From Chitinophagaceae bacterium (GTDB taxonomy: Bacteria > Bacteroidota > Bacteroidia > Chitinophagales > Chitinophagaceae): DNA of 7,394 nucleotides. The notes under the pieces were generated by a model, which worked only from the letters and a program-made list of their open reading frames with translations, was not told the origin of the DNA and searched no databases. Location of the stretch: the NCBI GenBank assembly GCA_025963615.1, contig JAOQAL010000141.1, positions 1 to 7,394 of the forward strand. Direction: 5' to 3'. Shown piece by piece: positions 1 to 6,478 of the stretch (positions are counted from its first letter, which is position 1; each line of letters begins with the position of its first letter). A program made the translations under genes and the position numbers.

Positions 1-2207
1 TGTATGAAGATAAGGATATGCAGTTATTTCCGCGTGTCTGGGATAGAAGTAACGACCAGGGACATGCGGATTTTTATGTTGACTGGCTGGAATTGAACCG
101 GAATGCACCGGAAACAGATCCTGATAAACTAATTGAATTTCCGGAAGGCAGTGGTAATAATATCCGCATTCCGAATTTTAAAGATAATGTTTCGTGGTTC
201 TTTAGTTACCAGATGGGCTTAATGTACTGGCGTTATTTCATGTGGGATTTTGCCGGTAAGCAGAACGATATACAAGGATTTGGCAGTAAGCGGGATGGTA
301 ACTGGATAACGGGCATTTCGTTCCTGGATAATAAACGCCTGGGCGATCAAAATAAGCTGCCAGATAGTATTAAAAACAATAAAGCCCATAATACACTCTA
401 CCTGCTTCCATTTATATTAGGCATCGTCGGTTGTGTATTTCAGTTTTTGAGAAACCGGTCTGATTGGGTTGTAAACTTCCTGCTCTTCTTTTTAACAGGA
501 ATTGGTATCGTAATCTATCTAAATCAACCTGGCAATCAACCCAGGGAACGGGATTATGCCTATGTGGGTTCTTTTTATGCATTTGCGGTATGGATTGGCC
601 TGGCCGTAGTTGGCTTTGTTCGCCTGGCGCGTGAAAAAGAAGATAAACAAACCTTATACAACACACTTATTTATGGTTCTGTGTTAAGTCTTGTCATCGG
701 TATGATGAGTTCATCACCATCAACGGGTGGCGATGCTATATTTACCGGGCTGGTATTTGCACTTTTATTTGCGCTGGTAACAGCCGCCATAACTTTCCTG
801 GTAAGGGCCGTATCATCTGCAGGACAAAATGCGAAAACAGCGAATATAGTAACAGCCCTCCTTTGCCTGGTTGTGCCGGTTATAATGGCGCAGCAGGAAT
901 GGAATGATCATGACCGCAGTAAAAAAGAGCTGGCCCGTGATATCGCAAAAGATTATCTGGAAAGTTGCGCTCCTAATGCCATTATTTTCACATTTGGAGA
1001 TAACGATACCTATCCATTATGGTATGCGCAGGAAGTAGAAGGCATCCGTCGTGATATCCGTATTATCAATAACAGCCTGTTAGGTATTGACTGGTATATC
1101 AACCAGCTTCGATATAAAATAAATCAGAGCGACTCACTGGATGTTATTTTTACACCCGACCAGATAGAAGGACATAAAAGAGAATATTTACGGTTCAGTG
1201 CTGATAAAAGCATTGATCAGAATGTATATTATAAACTGGGGGATGCAATGAAAGCGTTCCAGGATGACAGGTACCTGCAAACATTCCCGGTACGCCGTTT
1301 TAAATTAGATATTGATACGGCCCTGGTGAGAAAAAATGGAACCGTAAATCCAGGTGATACTGTTTTGAATGAAATGCCTTTTGAGTTACCTGCGGGAAAA
1401 AATGATCTTGGAAGAAATGACCTTATCATATTAAGCATCATTGCCGCCAATAATTTTAAAAGACCCGTTTATTTTACCTCTCCTTATGGAGAACTGGGAT
1501 TTGGCCAATATATCAGGAAAGATGGCATCTCGTACCGCCTGGTACCGGTCAAAAACAAATTTCCGCAGCAAAACTGGATTGTTGACCAGGCTATGCGCCA
1601 GGCAAGATTGGGCGGCACGCCCATCCGCGATAATAATGAGGATTTCATGTTTAAAAACCTGATGGATAAATTTGCTACCGGTGGTGCAGGCAAACCGGGC
1701 GTTTATTTTGATGAAGAGAACCGCCGCCATCTGCTGACGCTACGTTCCGCATACGGCGAACTGGCTGGTAATCTTGCGGATGATGGCAGAAAAGAAGACG
1801 CTAAAAAAGTTCTGGCGAAATTCGAATCGATGATCAACCTGGATAATTTTCCTTATGCCCTGGTCAGCCGGTATAATCAGCATAACCAGACAGCGCTTTT
1901 ATATCTCGAGGGCGCTTATAAAGCGGGTGATACCGTTCTTGCTGAAAAAGTAGATAAGGCGGTACGAAAGGACCTTGAACAGCAAAAACGTTATTATGAC
2001 TACATGAAAACTGATCGTGAATCATTGTATAACACGGTAGGACTGGAAGATCAGGTTAATTCCATTTTATTAACCGTATTAGACCAGATTGAAAAAAAAT
2101 ATGGAAAGCCGGACAATGCCTTACAAAAGGAAAATGGAGGCAGTATTATCAATACACTGCCGGGAAATAAAAGGGACAGTGGCCTGAAAAAAGATAGTAC
2201 TAAGTAA
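1..2207 (+). CDS. DUF2723 family integral membrane protein (TMEM260-like, putative protein O-mannosyltransferase), 5'-truncated by window edge
   Basis: The frame is open from the left edge (first whole codon at position 3, reading YEDKD before the Met at 18), so the start lies outside the window. About 734 residues remain; family members in Bacteroidota are usually around 1000 or more, so the N-terminal membrane half is missing. Counting from the Met at 18, hydrophobic segments lie near residues 125-143, 151-168, 183-203, 214-230, 240-262 and 274-291. A soluble C-terminal region of about 435 residues follows. Recognisable family blocks are NQPRERDYAYVGSFYAF (173-189) and FGDNDTYPLWYAQEVEG (326-342). 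The last 150 residues are helical and TPR-like, ending in a charged tail. Known: eukaryotic TMEM260 of this family is a protein O-mannosyltransferase. Inferred: a GT-C-type envelope glycosyltransferase acting on exported proteins. The catalytic loop would be in the missing part, so activity cannot be judged. A terminator follows directly. Confidence 0.85.
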   Translation, partial: YEDKDMQLFPRVWDRSNDQGHADFYVDWLELNRNAPETDPDKLIEFPEGSGNNIRIPNFKDNVSWFFSYQMGLMYWRYFMWDFAGKQNDIQGFGSKRDGNWITGISFLDNKRLGDQNKLPDSIKNNKAHNTLYLLPFILGIVGCVFQFLRNRSDWVVNFLLFFLTGIGIVIYLNQPGNQPRERDYAYVGSFYAFAVWIGLAVVGFVRLAREKEDKQTLYNTLIYGSVLSLVIGMMSSSPSTGGDAIFTGLVFALLFALVTAAITFLVRAVSSAGQNAKTANIVTALLCLVVPVIMAQQEWNDHDRSKKELARDIAKDYLESCAPNAIIFTFGDNDTYPLWYAQEVEGIRRDIRIINNSLLGIDWYINQLRYKINQSDSLDVIFTPDQIEGHKREYLRFSADKSIDQNVYYKLGDAMKAFQDDRYLQTFPVRRFKLDIDTALVRKNGTVNPGDTVLNEMPFELPAGKNDLGRNDLIILSIIAANNFKRPVYFTSPYGELGFGQYIRKDGISYRLVPVKNKFPQQNWIVDQAMRQARLGGTPIRDNNEDFMFKNLMDKFATGGAGKPGVYFDEENRRHLLTLRSAYGELAGNLADDGRKEDAKKVLAKFESMINLDNFPYALVSRYNQHNQTALLYLEGAYKAGDTVLAEKVDKAVRKDLEQQKRYYDYMKTDRESLYNTVGLEDQVNSILLTVLDQIEKKYGKPDNALQKENGGSIINTLPGNKRDSGLKKDSTK

Positions 2208-2215
2208 ATAACACG

Positions 2216-2242
2216 AAACCCCTGCATCAGCAGGGGTTTTTT
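2216..2242 (+). terminator. Rho-independent terminator of the DUF2723 gene
   Basis: A perfect 10-bp stem (AAACCCCTGC / GCAGGGGTTT) with a 4-base loop (ATCA) runs into six T's at 2237-2242. It begins 9 bases after the TAA stop at 2205-2207. This is a textbook intrinsic terminator, and it separates the membrane-protein gene from the VWA gene downstream. Confidence 0.93.
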
Positions 2243-2292
2243 GATTGAACAATGTTATGTTTCAGTTGTTGTTAACAGGATGAAATGCTAAG

Positions 2293-2318
2293 GCATAATT
2301 GTTGTAAATTGCTTATGC
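2293..2318. promoter_or_regulatory. Short inverted repeat upstream of the VWA gene, possible operator
   Basis: GCATAA (2293-2298) and TTATGC (2313-2318) form a 6-bp inverted repeat around a 14-base centre, ending 16 bases before the VWA start codon. Position and symmetry would fit a regulator site or a weak leader hairpin. A repeat this short can arise by chance, and I could not fit a convincing Bacteroidota promoter (TTTG / TAnnTTTG) around it. Confidence 0.2.
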
Positions 2319-2334
2319 AGCAACCCGGAATAGT

Positions 2335-3432
2335 ATGAAAGGATTTCACTTTACAAAATTCGACCCCGATAGTCAAAGCAAAAGCCGCTTTGAACAACTG
2401 CTTGATATATTCATGCAGATATTGACTTATACCAGTGGTGATGTTGGCGAAGCCATGTCATGGATGAATGAATTAGACAAACAATATCAGATGACTGATG
2501 GTGAATATGGTATGGGGGATTTTATTGATGAAATGAAGGAGAAGGGATACCTTACCGAAGACAATCAAAAAGGTGAAATAAAAATAACGCCAAAAACAGA
2601 ACAAGGTATCCGCAAAAAAAGCCTGGAAGACATTTTCGGGAAACTGAAAAAAACAAAACAGGGCGATCATCACAGTTATAAACCGGGACAGGGGGATGAA
2701 ATTAACCCGGAATCAAGGCCGTTTCGTTTTGGAGATATGCTGGAACAGATAGATTTCACCGAATCCATCCGCAATGCACAGATCAATCATGGGGTGGAAA
2801 GTTTTATGATGCAGGAAGATGATCTGAGTATTCATGAAACAGATTTCAAAGCGCAGACCTCCACCGTATTAATGATTGATATTTCGCATTCAATGATATT
2901 GTATGGGGAAGACAGGATCACTCCGGCCAAGAAGGTAGCTATGGCCCTGAGTGAATTAATTACTACAAAATATCCTAAAGACACGCTGGATATTGTTGTG
3001 TTTGGCAACGATGCCTGGCCGGTGGAAATAAAAGACCTTCCTTATCTGCAAGTAGGACCTTATCATACAAATACCGTAGCCGGTCTTGAACTGGCCATGG
3101 ACATTTTGCGAAGACGAAAGAACCCGAACAAGCAGATCTTCATGATCACCGATGGTAAACCCACCTGCCTGAAAATCGGGAAACGATATTATAAAAACAG
3201 TTTCGGGCTTGACAGGAAAGTGGTAAACCGGTGTATGAACCTTGCAGCACAATGTAAAAAACTTAAAATACCGATCACTACTTTCATGATTGCGACAGAC
3301 CCCTACCTGCAACGCTTTGTACAGGAGTTTACGGAAATGAATCATGGCAAAGCATTCTTTGCAGCACTGGATAAACTAGGCGCATTTATTTTTAAGGATT
3401 TTGAATCAGGAAAAAGGAAAACAGTTTATTAA
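2335..3432 (+). CDS. VWA-domain protein, partner of a MoxR/Mg-chelatase-like AAA+ ATPase
   Basis: A 365-residue protein with no signal peptide or membrane segment, so probably cytoplasmic. Residues 1-105 are mostly helical, followed by a polar linker (about 106-130). A von Willebrand factor A domain spans about 175-350. The metal-ion-dependent adhesion site looks complete: DISHS (D182, S184, S186), a threonine near 247 in HTNTVAG, and D273 in ITDGKPT. The end (NHGKAFFAALDKLG, 336-349, then a basic tail) resembles other VWA partners of AAA+ proteins. The start is fixed by an in-frame TAA at 2305-2307, with ATG 2335 the first ATG after it; only a weak GGAA precedes it. In Mg-chelatase-like and MoxR systems the VWA protein uses its bound Mg2+ to link the ATPase to a substrate; the same role is inferred here because the ATPase gene is next downstream on the same strand. 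Substrate unknown. Confidence 0.85.
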   Translation: MKGFHFTKFDPDSQSKSRFEQLLDIFMQILTYTSGDVGEAMSWMNELDKQYQMTDGEYGMGDFIDEMKEKGYLTEDNQKGEIKITPKTEQGIRKKSLEDIFGKLKKTKQGDHHSYKPGQGDEINPESRPFRFGDMLEQIDFTESIRNAQINHGVESFMMQEDDLSIHETDFKAQTSTVLMIDISHSMILYGEDRITPAKKVAMALSELITTKYPKDTLDIVVFGNDAWPVEIKDLPYLQVGPYHTNTVAGLELAMDILRRRKNPNKQIFMITDGKPTCLKIGKRYYKNSFGLDRKVVNRCMNLAAQCKKLKIPITTFMIATDPYLQRFVQEFTEMNHGKAFFAALDKLGAFIFKDFESGKRKTVY

Positions 3433-3506
3433 TTTTTCCAGCGAAGTAGGAATGGGTGACCGAACAATAAAGAGGAAAACATTTCTTGCCATACACTCCA
3501 AACCAA

Positions 3507-3582
3507 CGATAGAGCCATCGCACGCATAAGAGCGACTCAACTAATAATGCTAAATAGAATTATCCCGATAGAGAGCTATCGG
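3507..3582. repeat. Two related small hairpins in the VWA-AAA gap (CGATAGAG core)
   Basis: The 172-bp gap between the VWA and AAA+ genes has no coding frame I can support. It holds two short palindromes: CGAT-agagcc-ATCG (3507-3520), and a perfect 7-bp stem CCGATAG-agag-CTATCGG (3565-3582) ending 22 bases before the AAA+ start. Both begin with CGATAGAG, so they look like relatives. Neither has a T-tract, so neither is a normal terminator. They may be REP-like intergenic palindromes or a processing/attenuation structure between two co-transcribed genes. Confidence 0.45.
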
Positions 3583-3604
3583 ACTGGTAACATAAAAATA
3601 TAAA

Positions 3605-5134
3605 ATGGACATTACAAAAATCAGGACCCTGGGTGCATTAAAAGCAAGTGGCTATCAGCCGAGAACGATCAAAGAAGAAATAAGGCATAATCTTATCTCC
3701 AAGTTGAAAGCGAAAGAACCCACGTTCTCCGGTATAGTGGGGTATGAAGACAGTGTAATACCTGATGTGGAAAGAGCTTTACTCAGTAAGCACAATATAC
3801 TTTTCCTGGGTTTGCGTGGCCAGGCTAAGACAAGAATGGCCCGGCAAATGATTGAACTGCTGGATGAGTACATCCCGGTGGTTACCGGCAGTGATATTAA
3901 TGATGATCCATTACGACCTGTCTCAAAATATTCAAAGGACCTGGTAGCCGAAAAAGGAAATGATACATTGATAGAATGGGTTCACCGCAGCCAGCGTTAT
4001 GGTGAAAAACTAGCAACACCCGATGTAAGCGTTGCCGACCTGATCGGTGATATAGACCCCATCAAAGCAGCGAATCTCCGCCTAAGCTTTGCCGATGAAA
4101 GAGTTATTCATTATGGCATCATACCAAGAAGTAACCGGGGTATTTTTGTAATTAATGAATTGCCGGACTTGCAGGCCCGCATACAGGTCGCCTTATTTAA
4201 TATCCTGGAAGAAGGAGATGTACAGATACGGGGGTTTAAATTACGCCTGCCCCTGGATATTTTATTTGTGTTTACGGCTAACCCGGAAGATTACACGAAC
4301 CGGGGCTCCATTGTAACTCCTTTAAAAGACCGTATTGAAAGCCAGATTTTGACCCACTATCCCAAGTCGCTGGAGAATGCGCTGGAGATTACGGAACAGG
4401 AAGCGAATATCGATGAAGAACAAAAAGAAAAAGTAAAAATAAGTGATCTGGTAAAACGGTTGATAGAACAGGTTGCCTTTGAAGCCAGGGGCAGCGAATT
4501 TGTAGACAAGAAAAGCGGTGTAAGCGCAAGGCTTACTATTTCAGCTTTTGAAAATGCGGTAAGCGCAGCGGAAAGAAGAGCCCTGGTTAATAATGAAAGC
4601 GAAACCCAGGTATGGATCAATGATTTGATCGGCATTATTCCTTCCATTACCGGTAAAATTGAATTAGTATATGAAGGGGAACAGGAAGGTCCCTACCAGG
4701 TTGCCATGAACTTACTGGAAAAAGCCATCCGCACCCAGTTCATTCAATATTGTCCCAATCCGGAGCTAATAAAGAAAAAGATTAAACCAAAAGCTGCGGG
4801 AGAAGGCAAGGAAGATAACAACCCTTACCGCGCCATCACAAGCTGGTTTGACAAAGGGAATAACCTGAATATTTTTTTCAATACAACGGATAAAGACAAA
4901 ATACTGCTTCTTTATAAAGTAGACGGGTTGCATGGCCTGGTAAAAAAACATTTTCCCCGCGCAAATGAAATGGAAACGGCTTTGCTGATGGAATTCATTC
5001 TACATGGTTTGGCCAGTCATTCATTGATCAGCAAAAAAGTTCTTGAAACAAATGTGGAATTTAAAGATCTTATCGGAAGTATGATGAATCTCGGCAGCAA
5101 GAGTTATGAAGAGGAGTTTGATGAGGAAGGGTGA
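3605..5134 (+). CDS. Magnesium-chelatase subunit I / MoxR-like AAA+ ATPase
   Basis: A 509-residue cytoplasmic ATPase. The AAA+ core covers about 40-340. Walker A is GLRGQAKT (69-76, with Ala before the Lys as in some MoxR/RavA proteins). An insert like that of the ChlI/BchI helix-2-insert clade precedes Walker B, IFVINELPDL (180-189), where the usual Asp is Asn184 while catalytic Glu185 is kept. Sensor 1 is in FTANPEDYTNRG (N226), the arginine finger is in PLKDR (R243), and a sensor-2-like Arg309 lies in SGVSARLT. Residues 350-509 form a mixed, partly helical extension I cannot assign. An in-frame TAA at 3593-3595 fixes ATG 3605 as the first start; its leader is A-rich with no Shine-Dalgarno site. 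The VWA gene lies 172 bp upstream on the same strand without an intervening terminator, so co-transcription is likely. Inferred role: ATP-driven chaperone or metal-insertion motor working through the VWA protein. There is no chelatase H/CobN subunit here, so pigment or cobalamin synthesis is not implied. Confidence 0.88.
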   Translation: MDITKIRTLGALKASGYQPRTIKEEIRHNLISKLKAKEPTFSGIVGYEDSVIPDVERALLSKHNILFLGLRGQAKTRMARQMIELLDEYIPVVTGSDINDDPLRPVSKYSKDLVAEKGNDTLIEWVHRSQRYGEKLATPDVSVADLIGDIDPIKAANLRLSFADERVIHYGIIPRSNRGIFVINELPDLQARIQVALFNILEEGDVQIRGFKLRLPLDILFVFTANPEDYTNRGSIVTPLKDRIESQILTHYPKSLENALEITEQEANIDEEQKEKVKISDLVKRLIEQVAFEARGSEFVDKKSGVSARLTISAFENAVSAAERRALVNNESETQVWINDLIGIIPSITGKIELVYEGEQEGPYQVAMNLLEKAIRTQFIQYCPNPELIKKKIKPKAAGEGKEDNNPYRAITSWFDKGNNLNIFFNTTDKDKILLLYKVDGLHGLVKKHFPRANEMETALLMEFILHGLASHSLISKKVLETNVEFKDLIGSMMNLGSKSYEEEFDEEG

Positions 5135-5412
5135 AGAAAATCAGAAATGAGAAATAAGGAATTAGAAATAAGAAAGTAAACCCGATTGATCTCACTATTT
5201 TCTCATTTTTCATTTCTTATTCCTCATTTCTTCTCTCCCTAATCTTCCTTAGTACCCAATTGCCCTCGCAACTTTCTCATTCCTCATTTCTCATTTCTTA
5301 TTTCCCATTTCTTCTCTCCCTAACCTTCCTTAGTGCCCGATTGCCCTCGCCACTTTCTCATTCCTCATTTCTCATTTCTTATTTCTCATTTCTTCTCTCC
5401 CTAACCTTCCTT
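5135..5412. repeat. Nested tandem repeat (81-bp unit of 7-bp sub-repeats) with an inverted partial copy
   Basis: This whole convergent intergenic region is repeat-derived. Copies beginning CCCGATTG/CCCAATTG lie at 5181-5254 (74 bp), 5255-5335 (81 bp) and 5336-5412 (77 bp, last copy cut short). Copies 2 and 3 differ at 3 of 77 aligned positions. Each unit contains consecutive 7-bp words of the CTCATTT/CTTATTT type. Copies 2 and 3 have five such words and copy 1 has four, which accounts exactly for its 7-bp deficit. Segment 5135-5177 is purine-rich; its complement reads ACTTTCT followed by heptads of the NATTTCT type, so it is an inverted partial copy of the same unit. The array starts right after the AAA+ stop and ends 2 bp before the murB stop codon. 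Slipped-strand expansion is the simplest origin; no protein is encoded. Confidence 0.93.
5143..5231. terminator. Long imperfect hairpin between convergent genes, possible bidirectional terminator
   Basis: Arms 5143-5175 and 5199-5231 (33 bases each) are reverse complements at 28 positions. Two further positions can form G-U pairs in plus-strand RNA, and a 23-base loop separates the arms. The stem is A/T-rich and lacks a terminal T-tract, so it is not a canonical intrinsic terminator. Its place just after the AAA+ stop and downstream of murB on the other strand suggests it limits read-through or protects RNA 3' ends in both directions. The two later pyrimidine copies could pair with the same purine arm. 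Confidence 0.4.
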
Positions 5413-5414
5413 CA

Positions 5415-6428
5415 TTAAATAATATTAACCTCCCGTTCAAGAGTCACGCCGAACTTGGATTGAACGCTCTGCACAATGCGTTCCGACAAGTCAAAAATTT
5501 CATGGCCTTTCGCATTATTGTAATTTACTAAAACCAGCGCCTGTTTGGCATGCACCCCGGTATCACCTTCCTTGTATCCTTTCCAGCCGCATTGTTCTAT
5601 GAGCCATCCTGCGGCGAGCTTGACAGAACCATCCGCGTTTTCATAACCCACCATGTTTGGAAATTCAATTTTTAACTGATCGTATTTTCCTTTTGCTACC
5701 GAAGGGTTTTTGAAAAAACTTCCTGCATTGCCAATTTTTTCCGGATCAGGCAATTTGGAAGAACGGATATTGATAACAGCTTGGGAAATATTTTTAATGC
5801 TAAGCTCTTTGATACCCATTCGCTCCAGTTCCTTTTCCAAGGCTTCATATTTTATATTGAACGTTGGTTTTTTGCATAATTTATAGGTCACATTCAGAAT
5901 GACAAACTGATCTTTATACCGGCGTTTAAAAATACTTTCGCGATAACCGAATTCACAATCTTTTGAAGCAAATGTATAATTGGTTTTTTCATGAATGTGA
6001 AATGCTTTTAACTCATAAAACACTTCTTTTATTTCCACTCCATAAGCGCCAATATTTTGCATAGGTGAAGCGCCCACGTTGCCGGGTATCAGTGAGAGAT
6101 TTTCAACTCCCGCCCAGTTGTTTTCAATACAATATAAAACGAACCAGTGCCAGTTTTCTCCCGCACCCGCTTTGATATAGATGTTTTCTTCATCCTGCTT
6201 GACTACTTCAATCCCTTTGATTTCATTTTTGATCACGAGACCATCAAAATCTTTTGTAAAAAGAATATTACTGCCACCGCCAAGCGTAAGCGTGGGAAGT
6301 CGCGAATGTTGAGCAGCCAGGAGTTCGGACAGTTCGTCTGAATTACGGAAGGAAGAAAAAAAACGGGCATGAGCATCAACGCCAAAAGTATTATAGCCCT
6401 TTAATGAAATATTTTCCTGAATTTGCAT
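5415..6428 (-). CDS. murB: UDP-N-acetylenolpyruvoylglucosamine reductase (MurB, type I)
   Basis: MurB is a cytoplasmic FAD enzyme that uses NADPH to reduce UDP-GlcNAc-enolpyruvate to UDP-MurNAc, the second committed step of peptidoglycan synthesis. With the start preferred here the protein has 337 residues, close to the E. coli enzyme. FAD-binding blocks are LGGGSNILFT (49-58) and LIPGNVGASPMQNIGAYG (113-130). The type I Tyr-Arg pair is in FGYRES (160-165), the proton-donor Ser237 is in GNAGSFFKNP (233-242), and the conserved late Glu333 is in LEREVNII. All catalytic positions are present. An ATG 24 bases further upstream (6450-6452) is possible, but it would add MLLISIFN before MQIQENISLKGYNTFG, where the family normally begins, so ATG at 6426-6428 is preferred. 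The gene is convergent with the AAA+ gene, its stop abutting the repeat array, and divergent from the dehydrogenase gene. Confidence 0.95.
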   Translation of the reverse strand: MQIQENISLKGYNTFGVDAHARFFSSFRNSDELSELLAAQHSRLPTLTLGGGSNILFTKDFDGLVIKNEIKGIEVVKQDEENIYIKAGAGENWHWFVLYCIENNWAGVENLSLIPGNVGASPMQNIGAYGVEIKEVFYELKAFHIHEKTNYTFASKDCEFGYRESIFKRRYKDQFVILNVTYKLCKKPTFNIKYEALEKELERMGIKELSIKNISQAVINIRSSKLPDPEKIGNAGSFFKNPSVAKGKYDQLKIEFPNMVGYENADGSVKLAAGWLIEQCGWKGYKEGDTGVHAKQALVLVNYNNAKGHEIFDLSERIVQSVQSKFGVTLEREVNII

Positions 6429-6449
6429 ATTGAATATTGAAATCAGTAA

Positions 6450-6478
6450 CAATTATACAGTAAAATAATGAGTGCAAA
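6450..6478 (-). promoter_or_regulatory. Candidate Bacteroidota-type promoter for murB
   Basis: On the minus strand, TTTG (6478-6475) is followed after 17 bases by TATAATTG (6457-6450), one mismatch from the Bacteroidota -7 element TAnnTTTG. Transcription would begin about 15 bases before ATG 6428 and downstream of the alternative ATG at 6452, which fits the shorter MurB start. The match is imperfect, and the -33 part lies inside the divergent gene's first codons. Confidence 0.28.

Noticed and set aside
1229..1730. Antisense and overlapping frames inside the DUF2723 gene, and similar ones inside the other genes
   Set aside because: They have no recognisable domains, lie wholly within strongly supported genes, and have compositions expected of shadow frames.
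2240..2263. Promoter TTTG / TATGTTTC for the VWA gene
   Set aside because: The -7-like element is one mismatch from consensus, but the spacer is only 12 bp, too short, and the TTTG belongs to the terminator's T-tract.
3433..3604. Hidden small gene in the VWA-AAA gap
   Set aside because: Frames are short and closed by stops, including TAA at 3593-3595, and nothing resembles a start with coding composition.
2335..5134. Magnesium or cobalt chelatase of a tetrapyrrole pathway
   Set aside because: No large catalytic subunit (BchH/CobN) or tetrapyrrole gene is present; similarity to subunits I and D reflects shared AAA+ and VWA architecture only.
5181..5412. CRISPR array
   Set aside because: The period is regular at 81 bp, but the whole unit is repeated, including what would be spacers. 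The unit is low-complexity heptads, and no cas genes are near.
6429..6452. Upstream Met as the MurB start, adding MLLISIFN
   Set aside because: Family alignment begins at MQIQENISLKGYNTFG, and the candidate promoter would place transcription start downstream of this ATG.
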